A DNA stretch of 52,900 nucleotides, from positions 1 through 52,900 of the forward strand of contig JACQDL010000019.1 in assembly GCA_016201065.1 (NCBI GenBank), in the 5' to 3' direction. Source of the DNA: Actinomycetota bacterium. Lineage in GTDB: Bacteria > Actinomycetota > Actinomycetes > Mycobacteriales > JACQDL01. Under the pieces are notes generated by a model. The model was not told the DNA's origin. It did no database searches and saw only the letters and a program-made list of their open reading frames with translations. Positions within the stretch are counted from its first letter, which is position 1; each line of letters begins with the position of its first letter. Below, piece by piece: positions 18,620 through 27,189 of this stretch. A program made the translations under genes and the position numbers.

Positions 18620-19404
18620 TGACCGACCCGGACGCCGACCAGCCGTGCCGCGACGACCGGGAGCGGGCCAGGGATCTGTTCACCCGGCGGGCCGCGTTGC
18701 CCGACACCGACCCGCAGCGGGGCCGGATCCGCGACGAGCTGGTCGAGATGCACCTCCCCCTGGTGGAGTTTCTGGCCCGGCGGTTCGTGGGGCGCGGCGA
18801 GCCGCTCGACGACCTGGTGCAGGTCGGGACGATCGGCCTGATCAAGGCGGTTGACCGGTTCGACCTCGGTCGGGGTGCGGAGTTCTCCACCTACGCCACC
18901 CCGACGGTGGTGGGCGAGATCAAGCGGCACTTCCGGGACAAGGGCTGGACGGTTCGGGTGCCCCGCCGGCTGCAGGAGCTGCGTGCCACCCTGGCCGTGG
19001 CGACCGCGCAGCTCACCCAGGATCTCGGCCGCTCCCCGACGGTGCCGGAGCTGGCCAGACACCTGCGGATCGGCGAGGAGCAGGTCCTGGACGGCCTGGA
19101 GTCCGCGAACGCCTACGCGGCGGTGCCGCTCGACTCGGCGGGCCACGAGGACGGCCGTCCGGTGCTGGAGACCCTCGGCGCGATGGACGGCGCATTCGAG
19201 GGGGTGGAGTATCGGGAGTCGCTGAAACCCCTGCTGGAGGGGTTGCCGGAGCGGGAGCGACGGATCCTCGTGCTCCGCTTCGTCGAGAACCTCACCCAGA
19301 CCCAGATCGCCGCGCAGCTCGGCATCTCGCAGATGCACGTGTCCCGCCTGCTGGCCCGGACCCTGACGCTGCTCCGCGATCGGCTGCTCGCCGAGGACCT
19401 GTGA
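18619..19404 (+). CDS. RNA polymerase sigma factor, SigB/SigF/SigG family
   Basis: The protein has 261 residues. Region 2: HLPLVEFLARRF, DDLVQVGTIGLIKAVDRFD, FSTYATPTVVGEIKRHFRDK and VRVPRRLQEL. Region 3: LGRSPTVPELARHLRI. Region 4: LPERERRILVLRFVENLTQT and GISQMHVSRLLART. This is the stress/development sigma family held by RsbW-type anti-sigma factors; the coupled gene upstream encodes such a factor. It starts at GTG 18619, overlapping the previous stop by one base. The regulon cannot be read from this window. Confidence 0.94.
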   Translation: MTDPDADQPCRDDRERARDLFTRRAALPDTDPQRGRIRDELVEMHLPLVEFLARRFVGRGEPLDDLVQVGTIGLIKAVDRFDLGRGAEFSTYATPTVVGEIKRHFRDKGWTVRVPRRLQELRATLAVATAQLTQDLGRSPTVPELARHLRIGEEQVLDGLESANAYAAVPLDSAGHEDGRPVLETLGAMDGAFEGVEYRESLKPLLEGLPERERRILVLRFVENLTQTQIAAQLGISQMHVSRLLARTLTLLRDRLLAEDL

Positions 19405-19413
19405 CGCCGGCGC

Positions 19414-19872
19414 TCAGCGGTCCAGCACCGCCCTGGCCGGCCGGCTGAAGAGCAGCGCGAGCACCGCCGCGGCGAGCAGCAGGATCGGGCCGCCGACCAG
19501 CGGTCGCCCGGCCTGCATCATGGTCACCCCGACCGGGAGGGAGACCAGCTCCAGCACGACGACCGGCGTCCTCGCCCAGGTGCGGAGCCGGAACAGCGCC
19601 CGTGCCAGCCAGCCGAGCAGAAGCCCGGCACCGACGGCCACGACGGTCACCGCGAGGGCGTTGGAGACGCTGGCCGGCCGGGACACGACCGTCTCGATCG
19701 CGAGCAGGACCCCGAAACCGGCGAGCACGGCTCCCTGGACCAGCACCAGGACGGCGGCCCGGCGGACCGCGGGTGGTGGCACCGGCCGGCCGGGTGCCCG
19801 ACCGTCGCCCGCGGGAGTGGACCGGGACGGGTCGGCATCGGACGGAATGCCCGGGACTGGCGAGGTCGGCAC
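19414..19872 (-). CDS. Small integral membrane protein of unknown function
   Basis: The frame gives 152 residues from GTG 19872. A Pro/Ser/Asp-rich N-terminal tail of about 35 residues is followed by four hydrophobic helices (VLVLVQGAVLAGFGVLLAIE, AVTVVAVGAGLLLGWLARAL, VVVLELVSLPVGVTMMQ and ILLLAAAVLALLF). I do not recognise a family. It is convergent with the sigma factor gene (9 bases apart) and divergent from the lipid-kinase gene. The start has only a weak ribosome binding site and could lie elsewhere. Confidence 0.65.
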   Translation of the reverse strand: MPTSPVPGIPSDADPSRSTPAGDGRAPGRPVPPPAVRRAAVLVLVQGAVLAGFGVLLAIETVVSRPASVSNALAVTVVAVGAGLLLGWLARALFRLRTWARTPVVVLELVSLPVGVTMMQAGRPLVGGPILLLAAAVLALLFSRPARAVLDR

Positions 19873-19905
19873 GCTCGCCAGCCTACCGGCCGGTACCCTG
19901 CTGCC

Positions 19906-20844
19906 ATGCGCGCGCTGCTGGTGGTCAACCCCAAGGCCACCGCGACCAACCGGCGTACCCGCGAGGTCCTGGCGCGCGCCCTGGCCACCGAGGTCAAGAT
20001 CGACATCGTGGAGACCGGCTACCGCGGGCACGCCGCCGCCCTCTCGCTCCGCGCGGCCCGCGACGGGGTGGACCTCGTCGTCGCGCTGGGCGGCGACGGC
20101 ACGATCAACGAGGTGGTCAACGGGCTGCTCACCGATCATCCGCACGCCGAGCCACCGGCGCTGGCCATCGTCCCCGTCGGGTCGACGAACGTGTTCAGCC
20201 GGGCGCTGGGGCAACCGCAGGACCCGCTCGAGGCGACGGCGGACATCATCGAGGCGCTGCGCCGGGCGGCCCGCGGCGAGCCGTTGGGTCAGCCGATCGG
20301 CCTCGGCAGGGCCGGTAGCCGGTGGTTCACCTTCACCGCCGGGCTCGGTCTGGATGCCGAGGTCGTGCACCGGATGGAACGCCGCCGCCGCGCCGGGCGG
20401 TCGATCTCGCACCTTCGCTACGTTCACGCGGCGGTGTCACAGTTCTACCTGCACACCGATCGCCGGCAGCCGGCGCTGACCCTTGGGATCCCGGGACAGG
20501 ATCCGGTGCCCGGGCTGTTCCTGGCGATCGTCGCGAACACCTCGCCGTGGACCTACCTCGGCGACCGGCCGCTGCGCCCCAGCCCCGAAGCCTCCTTCGA
20601 CAGCGGGCTGGATCTCTTCTCGATGCGCACGCTGGGAAGCCTGACCACGCTCCGTCATCTGACCCAGATGCTACGTAAAGCGCCGAGGCTGCGCGGACGC
20701 CATCTCTACCGGCTGCACGATCTGACCGGGTTCACCCTGAGTGCCGATCGTCCGCTCGGCTTCCAGGTGGACGGTGACTACCTGGGCGAACGGGAACGGG
20801 TGAGCTTCGTCGCCGTGCCATCGGCATTGCGCGTCGTCATCTGA
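19906..20844 (+). CDS. Diacylglycerol kinase family lipid kinase
   Basis: The protein has 312 residues. LLVVNPKATATNRR opens the family, VVALGGDGTINEVVNGL is the nucleotide-binding GGDGT motif, and IVPVGSTNVFSRALG is the second signature. The C-terminal beta domain ends GFQVDGDYLGERERVSF. Members phosphorylate diacylglycerol, sphingosine or related lipids with ATP at the membrane; the specific lipid is not evident. It starts at ATG 19906. Confidence 0.93.
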   Translation: MRALLVVNPKATATNRRTREVLARALATEVKIDIVETGYRGHAAALSLRAARDGVDLVVALGGDGTINEVVNGLLTDHPHAEPPALAIVPVGSTNVFSRALGQPQDPLEATADIIEALRRAARGEPLGQPIGLGRAGSRWFTFTAGLGLDAEVVHRMERRRRAGRSISHLRYVHAAVSQFYLHTDRRQPALTLGIPGQDPVPGLFLAIVANTSPWTYLGDRPLRPSPEASFDSGLDLFSMRTLGSLTTLRHLTQMLRKAPRLRGRHLYRLHDLTGFTLSADRPLGFQVDGDYLGERERVSFVAVPSALRVVI

Positions 20845-20910
20845 GGCGTTTCCCCACCCGGCGGCTACGTCGCGTGGCAGTATGGTCAACGCAGCGTTAC
20901 TCCTCTCAGG

Positions 20911-20959
20911 GATGCCGCCCCGCACGCGGACCGTACGGTCCGTTACCCCTCGCGGCATC
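20911..20959. other. Nested inverted repeats in the dgk-whiB1 intergenic region
   Basis: The gap from 20845 to 21177 is 333 bases without a convincing gene. In it, GATGCCGC (20911-20918) and GCGGCATC (20952-20959) are a perfect 8-bp inverted pair enclosing the perfect 14-bp palindrome GGACCGTACGGTCC (20928-20941). This could be a terminator for the lipid-kinase gene, a structured leader, a small RNA, or a protein-binding dyad. There is no U-run. The remaining bases hold the promoter described at 21067-21100. Confidence 0.5.
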
Positions 20960-21066
20960 AGCAGCGACCATTGCCAAGAGCGTGTAAGGGTGCAAGTGTG
21001 GAACGGACGAACTGCCCCGGAGTCGGTGAGGTTGACCACGAGAATTTCGTCGAGTCCGACAGAGTC

Positions 21067-21100
21067 TTGACAACGGCAAGACTCGTGAAATAATTCACAA
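21067..21100 (+). promoter_or_regulatory. whiB1 promoter with CRP-type operator
   Basis: TTGACA (21067-21072) is followed after about 17 bases by an AT-rich -10 candidate (AATAAT/ATAATT, 21089-21095). Overlapping the -10 is C-GTGA-AATAAT-TCAC-A (21085-21100), which matches the CRP consensus TGTGA-N6-TCACA in nine of ten positions. Mycobacterial whiB1 is known to be under CRP control. A site on the -10 would repress this promoter; if the true start of transcription is near 21134, the same site would suit activation. Confidence 0.6.
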
Positions 21101-21177
21101 ACATTGTCGACACGGCACCCCGGGCGGAAATCCGTCAGACGTGCACGTAACCCCCACAATCCTCAAGGAGTAGAACA

Positions 21178-21429
21178 ATGGACTGGCGCCACCGCGCGCT
21201 CTGCCGTGACGAGGACCCGGAGCTGTTCTTCCCGATCGGGAACACCGGGCCGGCCTTGCAGCAGATCGAGGAGGCGAGAGCGGTATGCCGGCGTTGTCCG
21301 GTCACCTCGGAGTGCCTGAGCTGGGCGCTGGAGAGTGGCCAGGACGCCGGCGTGTGGGGCGGCATGAGTGAGGATGAGCGGCGCGCGCTGAAGCGGCGCG
21401 GCGCCCGGCACCGAGCCGCCCGGGTCTGA
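21178..21429 (+). CDS. whiB1: WhiB family regulator, WhiB1/WblE type
   Basis: The protein has 83 residues. Four cysteines (Cys9, Cys37, Cys40, Cys46) bind a [4Fe-4S] cluster; GVWGG (58-62) is the turn that contacts the main sigma factor; the basic tail RRALKRRGARHR binds DNA. Length, the DWRHRALCRDEDPELFFPIG opening and the convergent pdtaS neighbour all indicate WhiB1 (WblE in Streptomyces), a nitric-oxide- and redox-sensitive regulator that is essential in M. tuberculosis. AAGGAG lies eight bases before the ATG. A strong hairpin follows. Confidence 0.95.
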   Translation: MDWRHRALCRDEDPELFFPIGNTGPALQQIEEARAVCRRCPVTSECLSWALESGQDAGVWGGMSEDERRALKRRGARHRAARV

Positions 21430-21454
21430 ACACGGACCCTTCGACGCCCGAAGG

Positions 21455-21480
21455 CCCGGCGGCTCCGTAGCGCCGGGTCT
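21455..21480 (+). terminator. Terminator after whiB1
   Basis: CCCGGCG (21455-21461) pairs with CGCCGGG (21471-21477) around a nine-base loop, followed by TCTTCC. It lies 26 bases after the whiB1 stop. Confidence 0.75.
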
Positions 21481-21499
21481 TCCCTCGTCACCGGGCCAG

Positions 21500-21544
21500 C
21501 CTCGTCCGGGCCAACCTCGTCCGGGCCAACCTCGTCCGGGCCAA
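21500..21544. repeat. Tandem repeat, 15-bp unit, 3 exact copies
   Basis: CCTCGTCCGGGCCAA occurs three times without change between the whiB1 terminator and the pdtaS stop codon. A diverged half-copy precedes it. It is non-coding. Confidence 0.92.
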
Positions 21545-21555
21545 CCGGGACCCGG

Positions 21556-23028
21556 TCACCACCGCCGGACCAGACGCACCCGCAACGCCGCCTCGGTGCC
21601 GCGCCCCGGCGCGGGACGCACCTCGATGCTGCCCTGCAGCTCGCTGGTCACCAGGGTGTGCACGATCTGCAGGCCCAACGTGCCCGTGCTCGCCGGGTCG
21701 AAGTCAGCCGGTAGGCCCACCCCGTCGTCGAGCACGCCGACCTCCAGCCACTTGCCCTGCCGGAAGGCGCGCACCGTCACGGTGCCACCGGTGAGACCGC
21801 CGAACGCGTGCTCCACGGCGTTCTGGGCCAGCTCGGTGAGCACCATCGCCAGCGGGGTCGCCACCTCCGCCGGCAACGTGCCGAAGGTGCCCTCCCGGCG
21901 CAGCACCACCCGAGACTCGGTGGCCGCCACCTCGCCGACCATCCCGAGCAGCCGGTCCACGATGCCGTCGAAATCGACCCGCTCGTCATGCGAGGTGGCG
22001 AGGGTCTCATGCACCAGCGCGATGGAGCTGACCCGGCGTACCGACTCCTGCAGGGCCGTCCTGGCCTGCGGTGAGTTCACCCGGCGGGCCTGCAACCGCA
22101 ACAGCGCGGCAACCGTCTGCAAGTTGTTCTTCACCCGGTGGTGGATCTCCCGAATGGTCGCGTCCTTGCTCAGCAGCTGACGGTCCCGGCTCCGGATCTC
22201 GGTCATGTCGCGGACCAGGACCAGCGCGCCGAGCGGCTCGCCATCGGCCCGCAACGGCAGCGCCCGGAACAGCACCGCCGCCCCGCGCCCCTCCACCTCC
22301 ATCCGCAGCGGGGTGCGCCCGGACAGCGCGGCGTCGATCCGTCCGGCGATCTCCGCCCCGTCGAACGGGTCGTCGACCAGGGACCGGGTGAGCGTGGCAA
22401 GATCAACACCGACCAGGTCGCCGGTCAACCCGAGCCGGCGGTACGCCGAGAGCGCGTTGGGGCTGGCGTAGATGACCGCGCCACGGCTGTCCAGGCGGAC
22501 CAGACCATCGCCGACCCGCGGGCTGGAATGCGGTTCGAGGGTGTGACCGGACGCCGGGAAGCCGCCCTCGGCGACCATCCGGCACAGGTCGCCCCCGCTC
22601 TGCAGGTAGGCGATCTCCAGGTTGCTCGGGCTGCGGGTGAACGACAGGTTGGTGTCCCGGCCGAGCAGCGCGATGGTCCGCTTCCGGCGGACCGGGATCG
22701 CCTCCCGCCGGATCGGCATGCCGTCCCGGCTCCAGTCCGGGTCGGCCTCCCGGAAGATCCGCCCCTCGACCAGCGCCACCCGCAGCCCGGCGGCCTCGGC
22801 CACGGTCGCCTGCCGCCCGACCTGGTCATCGGCGTACGCCGTGGTCGCCGTCGTCGGGCGGACCTGGGCGACGGAGAGGAACCCGTCCTCGACCGGAACC
22901 CAGAGCAGCAGGTCGGCGAAGGACAGGTCAGCGAGCATCTGCCACTCGCCGACGAGCCGTTGCAGGTGGTCGATGTCGGCCGGCGAGAGGCTGGTGTGCT
23001 CGGTGAGCAGGTCGAAGAGGGTGGCCAT
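21556..23028 (-). CDS. pdtaS: Sensor histidine kinase PdtaS
   Basis: The protein has 490 residues, soluble. An N-terminal GAF-like domain (about 1-150) and a PAS domain (about 165-280) precede a HisKA_2-type kinase: EIHHRVKNNLQTVAALLRLQ with phospho-acceptor His296, then N-box ELAQNAVEHAF, G1 DDGVGLP and G2 TLGLQIVHTL. In mycobacteria PdtaS phosphorylates PdtaR, a response regulator with an RNA-binding ANTAR domain. Its place opposite whiB1 matches Rv3220c. The start is ATG 23028; a TTG lies one codon upstream. pdtaR is not in the window. Confidence 0.93.
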   Translation of the reverse strand: MATLFDLLTEHTSLSPADIDHLQRLVGEWQMLADLSFADLLLWVPVEDGFLSVAQVRPTTATTAYADDQVGRQATVAEAAGLRVALVEGRIFREADPDWSRDGMPIRREAIPVRRKRTIALLGRDTNLSFTRSPSNLEIAYLQSGGDLCRMVAEGGFPASGHTLEPHSSPRVGDGLVRLDSRGAVIYASPNALSAYRRLGLTGDLVGVDLATLTRSLVDDPFDGAEIAGRIDAALSGRTPLRMEVEGRGAAVLFRALPLRADGEPLGALVLVRDMTEIRSRDRQLLSKDATIREIHHRVKNNLQTVAALLRLQARRVNSPQARTALQESVRRVSSIALVHETLATSHDERVDFDGIVDRLLGMVGEVAATESRVVLRREGTFGTLPAEVATPLAMVLTELAQNAVEHAFGGLTGGTVTVRAFRQGKWLEVGVLDDGVGLPADFDPASTGTLGLQIVHTLVTSELQGSIEVRPAPGRGTEAALRVRLVRRW

Positions 23029-23073
23029 CAACGCCAGCCTGCCACAGCCCGGACCTGCCGGCGGTGCCGCCGC

Positions 23074-25989
23074 TCAGCCGCCCCGATCGCCCCGGTCGCG
23101 CTCCGGCAGGGCGCCGGCGAGCAGCTCGGCCAGGTGCAGTCCAGACCGGCCGGCAAGCTGCTCGGCCTGGGTCCGGCAGGAGAAGCCGTCGGCGAGCAGC
23201 ACGACGTCCGCGCCGGCGGACCGCACCGCCGGCAGCAACGATCGCTCGGCGACCGCGACCGACACCTCGTAGTGGCCGCGGGTCATCCCGAAGTCCCCGG
23301 CGAGCCCGCAGCAGCCGGCCAGCGTCTCCAGGTGCGCCCCGGCCGAGACCAGGAGGTCGCGGTCGGCGCTCCAGCCGAGCACCGCGTGCTGGTGGCAGTG
23401 CGGCTGGGCGAGCACCCGCCGGCCGGTGAGTGCGGGCGGCTGCCAGCCGGCCCCGGCGAGCAGCTCGGCGAGGGTGCGGGTGGCCGCCGCGACGCTCGCC
23501 GCCCGGGGGTCGCCCGGAAGCAGGTCGGGCAGGTCACCGCGGAGCACGGCGGTGCAGGGCGGCTCCAGGCCGACGATCGGCACCCCGCGGACCGCGTACG
23601 GCGCCAGGGTGTCGACGGCCCGCCGCAGCCGGCGCCGGGCCCCGTCGAGCTGCCCGGTGGAGATCCAGGTCAGGCCGCAGCAGACCGGCTCCGGCGGCAG
23701 CTCCACCGCGAAACCGGCCGCGGCCAGCACGGTGACGGCCGCCCCGGCGACCCGCGGCGCGAAGTACCGGGTGAAGCTGTCCAGCCAGAGCAGCACCGGC
23801 GGCCGCCCCGGCAGCCGCGAGCCCGCCGCCGCCCGCACCGCGTCGGCCACGGGCCGCCGACCGGCGAACGCCGGCAGCGGGCGGCGCGGGTCGACGCCCG
23901 CGATCCGGCGGGCCAGCCGGCCGGCGGTGGGCGCCGCCAGCGCGGCGTTGGCCAGCCGCGGAGCCACCCCGGCCACCCGCGCCCACCGTGGCAGCCACCC
24001 CAGCGTGTAGTGGCTGGCCGGCCGCGGCCGATGCCGGTACGCCTGGTGCAGCACCTCCGCCCGGTACCGGGTGATGTCCACACCGGCCGGGCAGTCGCTG
24101 GCACAGGCCTTGCACCCCAGGCACAGATCCAGCGACTCGCGCACCTCGCGGGCCCGCCAGCCGCCCCGCACCAGGGTGCCGTTGGCCAGCTCCTGCAGCA
24201 CCCGGGCCCGGCCCCGGGTGGAGTCCTTCTCGTCCCGGGTCGCCAGGTATGACGGGCACATGAAGCCGCCCTCGGCCGAGGTGTCGGCGCGGCACCGGGC
24301 GACGCCGACGCAGCGGTGCGCCGCCGTGGTGAGGTCGTCGCCGTCCCCCGGGAGGGTGAACCCGCCCGGGGTCGGCAACCGGCGGGCGGCCGGCAGCCGC
24401 AGCTCGGCGTCGACCGGTCGGGGGTCCACCAGGACGCCGGGGTTGAGCACGTGGTCGGGGTCGAAGCAGTCCTTGAACCCGGCGAAGGCCCGCAACGCGT
24501 CGGCGGAGTACATCAGCGGGAGCAGCTCGGATCGGGCCCGCCCGTCGCCGTGCTCGCCGGACAGCGAGCCGCCGTACCCCGCGACCAGGCTGGCCGCGTC
24601 CCGCAGGAACGGGCGCAGCCGCTGCGGCTGCCCGGCCAGCGGCAGGTCCAGCCGGACGTGCACGCAGCCGTCACCGAAGTGGCCGAAGAGCAACCCGTCG
24701 AGCCGGTGCTCGGCGAGCAGCCCGGCGAAGTCCCGCAGGTAGCGGCCGAGCACGGCGGGTGGCACCGCCGCGTCCTCCCAGCCCGGCCAGGCCGGCGCGC
24801 CCGCCGGGGTCCGGCCACCCAGCCCGGCGCCGTCCTCCCTGATCCGCCACAGCGCCGCGGCCTGCGGCCCGGCCGGGACCACCAGCGAGCCGAGGGCGTC
24901 CGCCGACCGGCACACGGCGCGGGCCGCGGCCAGCGCGGCCGGCTCCGACTCCCCCGCGACCTCGACGAACAGCCACGCCGCGCCGGGCGGCAATGCTGGT
25001 ACCGCCGCTCGGCGCGGCAATGCTGACACCGCCGCGCCGGGCGGCAACAGTGGTACCGCCGCGTGGCGCGCTCGCACCACGTCGACGAGGCGGGCATCGA
25101 GCCCCTCGACCGCGATCGGGGCGTGCCGGAGCACTCCCGGCGTGGCGTCGGCCGCGGAGGCCACATCCGGGTACCCGAGCACCGCCAGCGCGGTGGCGGC
25201 CGGGGTGGGCACCAGCCGGAGGGTGGCGCCGAGAACGACCGCGCAGCTGCCCTCGCTGCCGACCAGGGCACGGGCGAGGTGCGCGCCGCGCTCGGGGAGG
25301 AGGTGCTCCAGCGCGTAGCCGGAGCCCTGCCGGGCGAACCGTCCCAGCTCGGTCCGGAGCGTCGCCAGGTGCCGGCCGACGACCGCATCCACGCCGGGTG
25401 CCGCGTCGAGCCCCTCGGCGGCGGTGAACCGGCGCCCGGTGCCGTCGACCACGTCCAGGGCCAGCACATTGTCGGAGGTCCGGCCGTAGCCGACGGCGTG
25501 CGCGCCGCAGGCGTTGTTGCCGATCATCCCGCCGAGCGTGCACCGGGCGTGCGTGGACGGGTCCGGACCGAACCGCAGCCCGTGCGGCCGGGCGGCCCGC
25601 TGCAGGTCGTCGAGGACCGCGCCGGGCTCCACCCGGGCGAGCCCGGCGGCCGGGTCCACCTCCAGCACCCGGTTGAGGTGACGGCTCAGGTCGAGCACCA
25701 GACCGGCGCCCACCGCGTTGCCCGCCACCGACGTGCCGGCGCCACGGACGGTCAGCGGCACGCGGTGGGTCCGGCACACCGCGAGCGCGGCGAGGACCTC
25801 GTCCGCGTGCCGGGGGAACGCGACCGCGGCCGGCACCACCCGGTAGTTCGACGCGTCGCTGGCGTACTCCGCCCGCCGCCGGGTCCCGGCGTCGACCTCG
25901 GTCAGGCCGGCCTCCCGAAGCAGCCCCGCCAGCTCGGGACCGGCCAGCTCGGGACCGTCGGGTACCGGCCGGCGTCGGGTCACCCGCAC
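23074..25989 (-). CDS. FAD-linked oxidase with C-terminal Fe-S domain (D-lactate/glycolate dehydrogenase type)
   Basis: The protein has about 971 residues from GTG 25989. Part 1 is a PCMH FAD-binding domain (VRGAGTSVAGNAVGAG, GGMIGNNACGAHAVGYG) and an FAD-linked oxidase domain (GHFGDGCVHVRLDLPL, GSLSGEHGDGRARSELL). Part 2 is a GlpC/LldE-like module with a 4Fe-4S motif CLGCKACASDCPAG (about 620) and two cysteine-rich CCG domains (PVCCGLTW near 770, GCCGLAGDFGM near 890). Such proteins oxidise D-2-hydroxyacids and pass electrons to the respiratory chain. A glycine- and alanine-rich insert near 310-340 holds a 9-residue repeat. Only 42 bases separate it from divergent bioF, so the start is uncertain. 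Confidence 0.88.
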   Translation of the reverse strand: MRVTRRRPVPDGPELAGPELAGLLREAGLTEVDAGTRRRAEYASDASNYRVVPAAVAFPRHADEVLAALAVCRTHRVPLTVRGAGTSVAGNAVGAGLVLDLSRHLNRVLEVDPAAGLARVEPGAVLDDLQRAARPHGLRFGPDPSTHARCTLGGMIGNNACGAHAVGYGRTSDNVLALDVVDGTGRRFTAAEGLDAAPGVDAVVGRHLATLRTELGRFARQGSGYALEHLLPERGAHLARALVGSEGSCAVVLGATLRLVPTPAATALAVLGYPDVASAADATPGVLRHAPIAVEGLDARLVDVVRARHAAVPLLPPGAAVSALPRRAAVPALPPGAAWLFVEVAGESEPAALAAARAVCRSADALGSLVVPAGPQAAALWRIREDGAGLGGRTPAGAPAWPGWEDAAVPPAVLGRYLRDFAGLLAEHRLDGLLFGHFGDGCVHVRLDLPLAGQPQRLRPFLRDAASLVAGYGGSLSGEHGDGRARSELLPLMYSADALRAFAGFKDCFDPDHVLNPGVLVDPRPVDAELRLPAARRLPTPGGFTLPGDGDDLTTAAHRCVGVARCRADTSAEGGFMCPSYLATRDEKDSTRGRARVLQELANGTLVRGGWRAREVRESLDLCLGCKACASDCPAGVDITRYRAEVLHQAYRHRPRPASHYTLGWLPRWARVAGVAPRLANAALAAPTAGRLARRIAGVDPRRPLPAFAGRRPVADAVRAAAGSRLPGRPPVLLWLDSFTRYFAPRVAGAAVTVLAAAGFAVELPPEPVCCGLTWISTGQLDGARRRLRRAVDTLAPYAVRGVPIVGLEPPCTAVLRGDLPDLLPGDPRAASVAAATRTLAELLAGAGWQPPALTGRRVLAQPHCHQHAVLGWSADRDLLVSAGAHLETLAGCCGLAGDFGMTRGHYEVSVAVAERSLLPAVRSAGADVVLLADGFSCRTQAEQLAGRSGLHLAELLAGALPERDRGDRGG
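24981..25063. repeat. In-frame tandem repeat inside the FAD/Fe-S oxidase
   Basis: Three imperfect 27-base units encode, on the minus strand, AAVPLLPPG, AAVSALPRR and AAVPALPPG. The segment lies between conserved blocks of the FAD domain and looks like a recent surface insertion that keeps the frame. Confidence 0.75.
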
Positions 25990-26031
25990 AGTGTGCGCCC
26001 GCCGCTGCCCGGGGTGGCAGACTGGCTGCCC

Positions 26032-27186
26032 GTGAGCCCCGCGACCGCTGACCCGCTGGCCTGGCTGCGACGGTCGGCCATCGAGCGGGAGGCTGCGGGC
26101 CTGCGCCGCCGGCTGCGCCCGCGCCCGCCTGGCGACGCCGGGCTGCTCGACTTCGCCAGCAACGACTACCTCGGCTTGTCCAGCCACCCGGCCGTGATCG
26201 ACGGCGCGGTACGGGCGGCTCGTGCGTGGGGCGCCGGCGCGACCGGGTCGCGCCTGGTCACCGGGACCACCGAGCTGCACGCCGAGCTGGAGGCGGAGCT
26301 CGCGGCGTTCACCGGGGCACCGGCCGCGCTGGTGCACTCCTCGGGTTACCTCGCCAACCTCGCCGCGATCAGCGCCCTGTCCGGCCCGGACAGCCTGGTG
26401 GTCTCCGACGCCCGCAACCACGCCTCGATCATCGCGGCCTGCCGGCTCTCCCGGGCCCGCGTCGTCGTCGCACCGCACCGGGACATCGGCGCGATCGAGC
26501 TGGCCCTCGCCAGCCGCACCGAGCCGCGCGCGGTGCTCGTCAGCGACGCCGTCTTCAGCGTCGACGGCGACCTGGCTCCCGTGGCCGAGCTGCACGCCGT
26601 GGCCCGGCGGCACGGCGCACTGCTGGTGCTCGACGAGGCCCACGCGCTCGGCGTGGTCGGGCCGGGCGGCCGGGGTGCGGCGCACGCCGCCGGCCTCGCC
26701 ACGGAGCCGGACGTCGTGCGCACGGTGACGCTGTCGAAGTCGCTCGGCTCACAGGGTGGGGCGGTGCTCGGTGCCCCGGAGGTGATCGACCACCTCGTCG
26801 ACACCGCGGGCCCGTTCATCTTCGACACCGGCCTGGCGCCGCCGAGCGTGGGCGCGGCGCTCGCGGCGGTGCGGCTGCTGGCGGCGGCACCCGAGCTCGC
26901 GGCACGGGCCAGGGCGAACACCGCCGCGATCGCCGCGCTGGCGACCGGTCTGGAGCTGGCCACCAGCCAGCCGGGCGGCGCGGTGTGCGCGGTCACCCTC
27001 GGTGAGCCGACGCGGGCGCTGGAAGGTGCCGCGGCGTGCGCCGAGCACGGCGTCCGGGTCGGTTGCTTCCGGCCGCCCTCGGTGCCGCCGGGACACGCCT
27101 GCCTGCGGCTGACCGGCCGGGCTGACCTGTCCGCGGCGGATCTCGACCGGCTGGCCGTCGCGCTGCGGGTGGTCGCCGGCCGGTGA
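26032..27186 (+). CDS. bioF: 8-amino-7-oxononanoate synthase
   Basis: The protein has 384 residues. It is a fold-type I PLP enzyme that joins pimeloyl thioester and alanine in biotin synthesis. Motifs: FASNDYLGLSSHP, GAGATGSRLVTGTTELHAEL, NHASIIAACRLS, VLDEAHALGVVGPGGRG and the PLP lysine in VTLSKSLGSQGGAVLG. GTG 26032 is used; the upstream 42 bases are shared with the divergent oxidase gene. A hypothetical gene follows 3 bases after. bioD and bioB lie 1.7-2.5 kb further on in the same direction. Confidence 0.94.
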   Translation: MSPATADPLAWLRRSAIEREAAGLRRRLRPRPPGDAGLLDFASNDYLGLSSHPAVIDGAVRAARAWGAGATGSRLVTGTTELHAELEAELAAFTGAPAALVHSSGYLANLAAISALSGPDSLVVSDARNHASIIAACRLSRARVVVAPHRDIGAIELALASRTEPRAVLVSDAVFSVDGDLAPVAELHAVARRHGALLVLDEAHALGVVGPGGRGAAHAAGLATEPDVVRTVTLSKSLGSQGGAVLGAPEVIDHLVDTAGPFIFDTGLAPPSVGAALAAVRLLAAAPELAARARANTAAIAALATGLELATSQPGGAVCAVTLGEPTRALEGAAACAEHGVRVGCFRPPSVPPGHACLRLTGRADLSAADLDRLAVALRVVAGR

Positions 27187-27189
27187 CGG

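Noticed and set aside
20882-21070. Small plus-strand ORF before whiB1
   Set aside because: It starts inside the structured gap, has no ribosome site and no biased codon use, and it overlaps the promoter.
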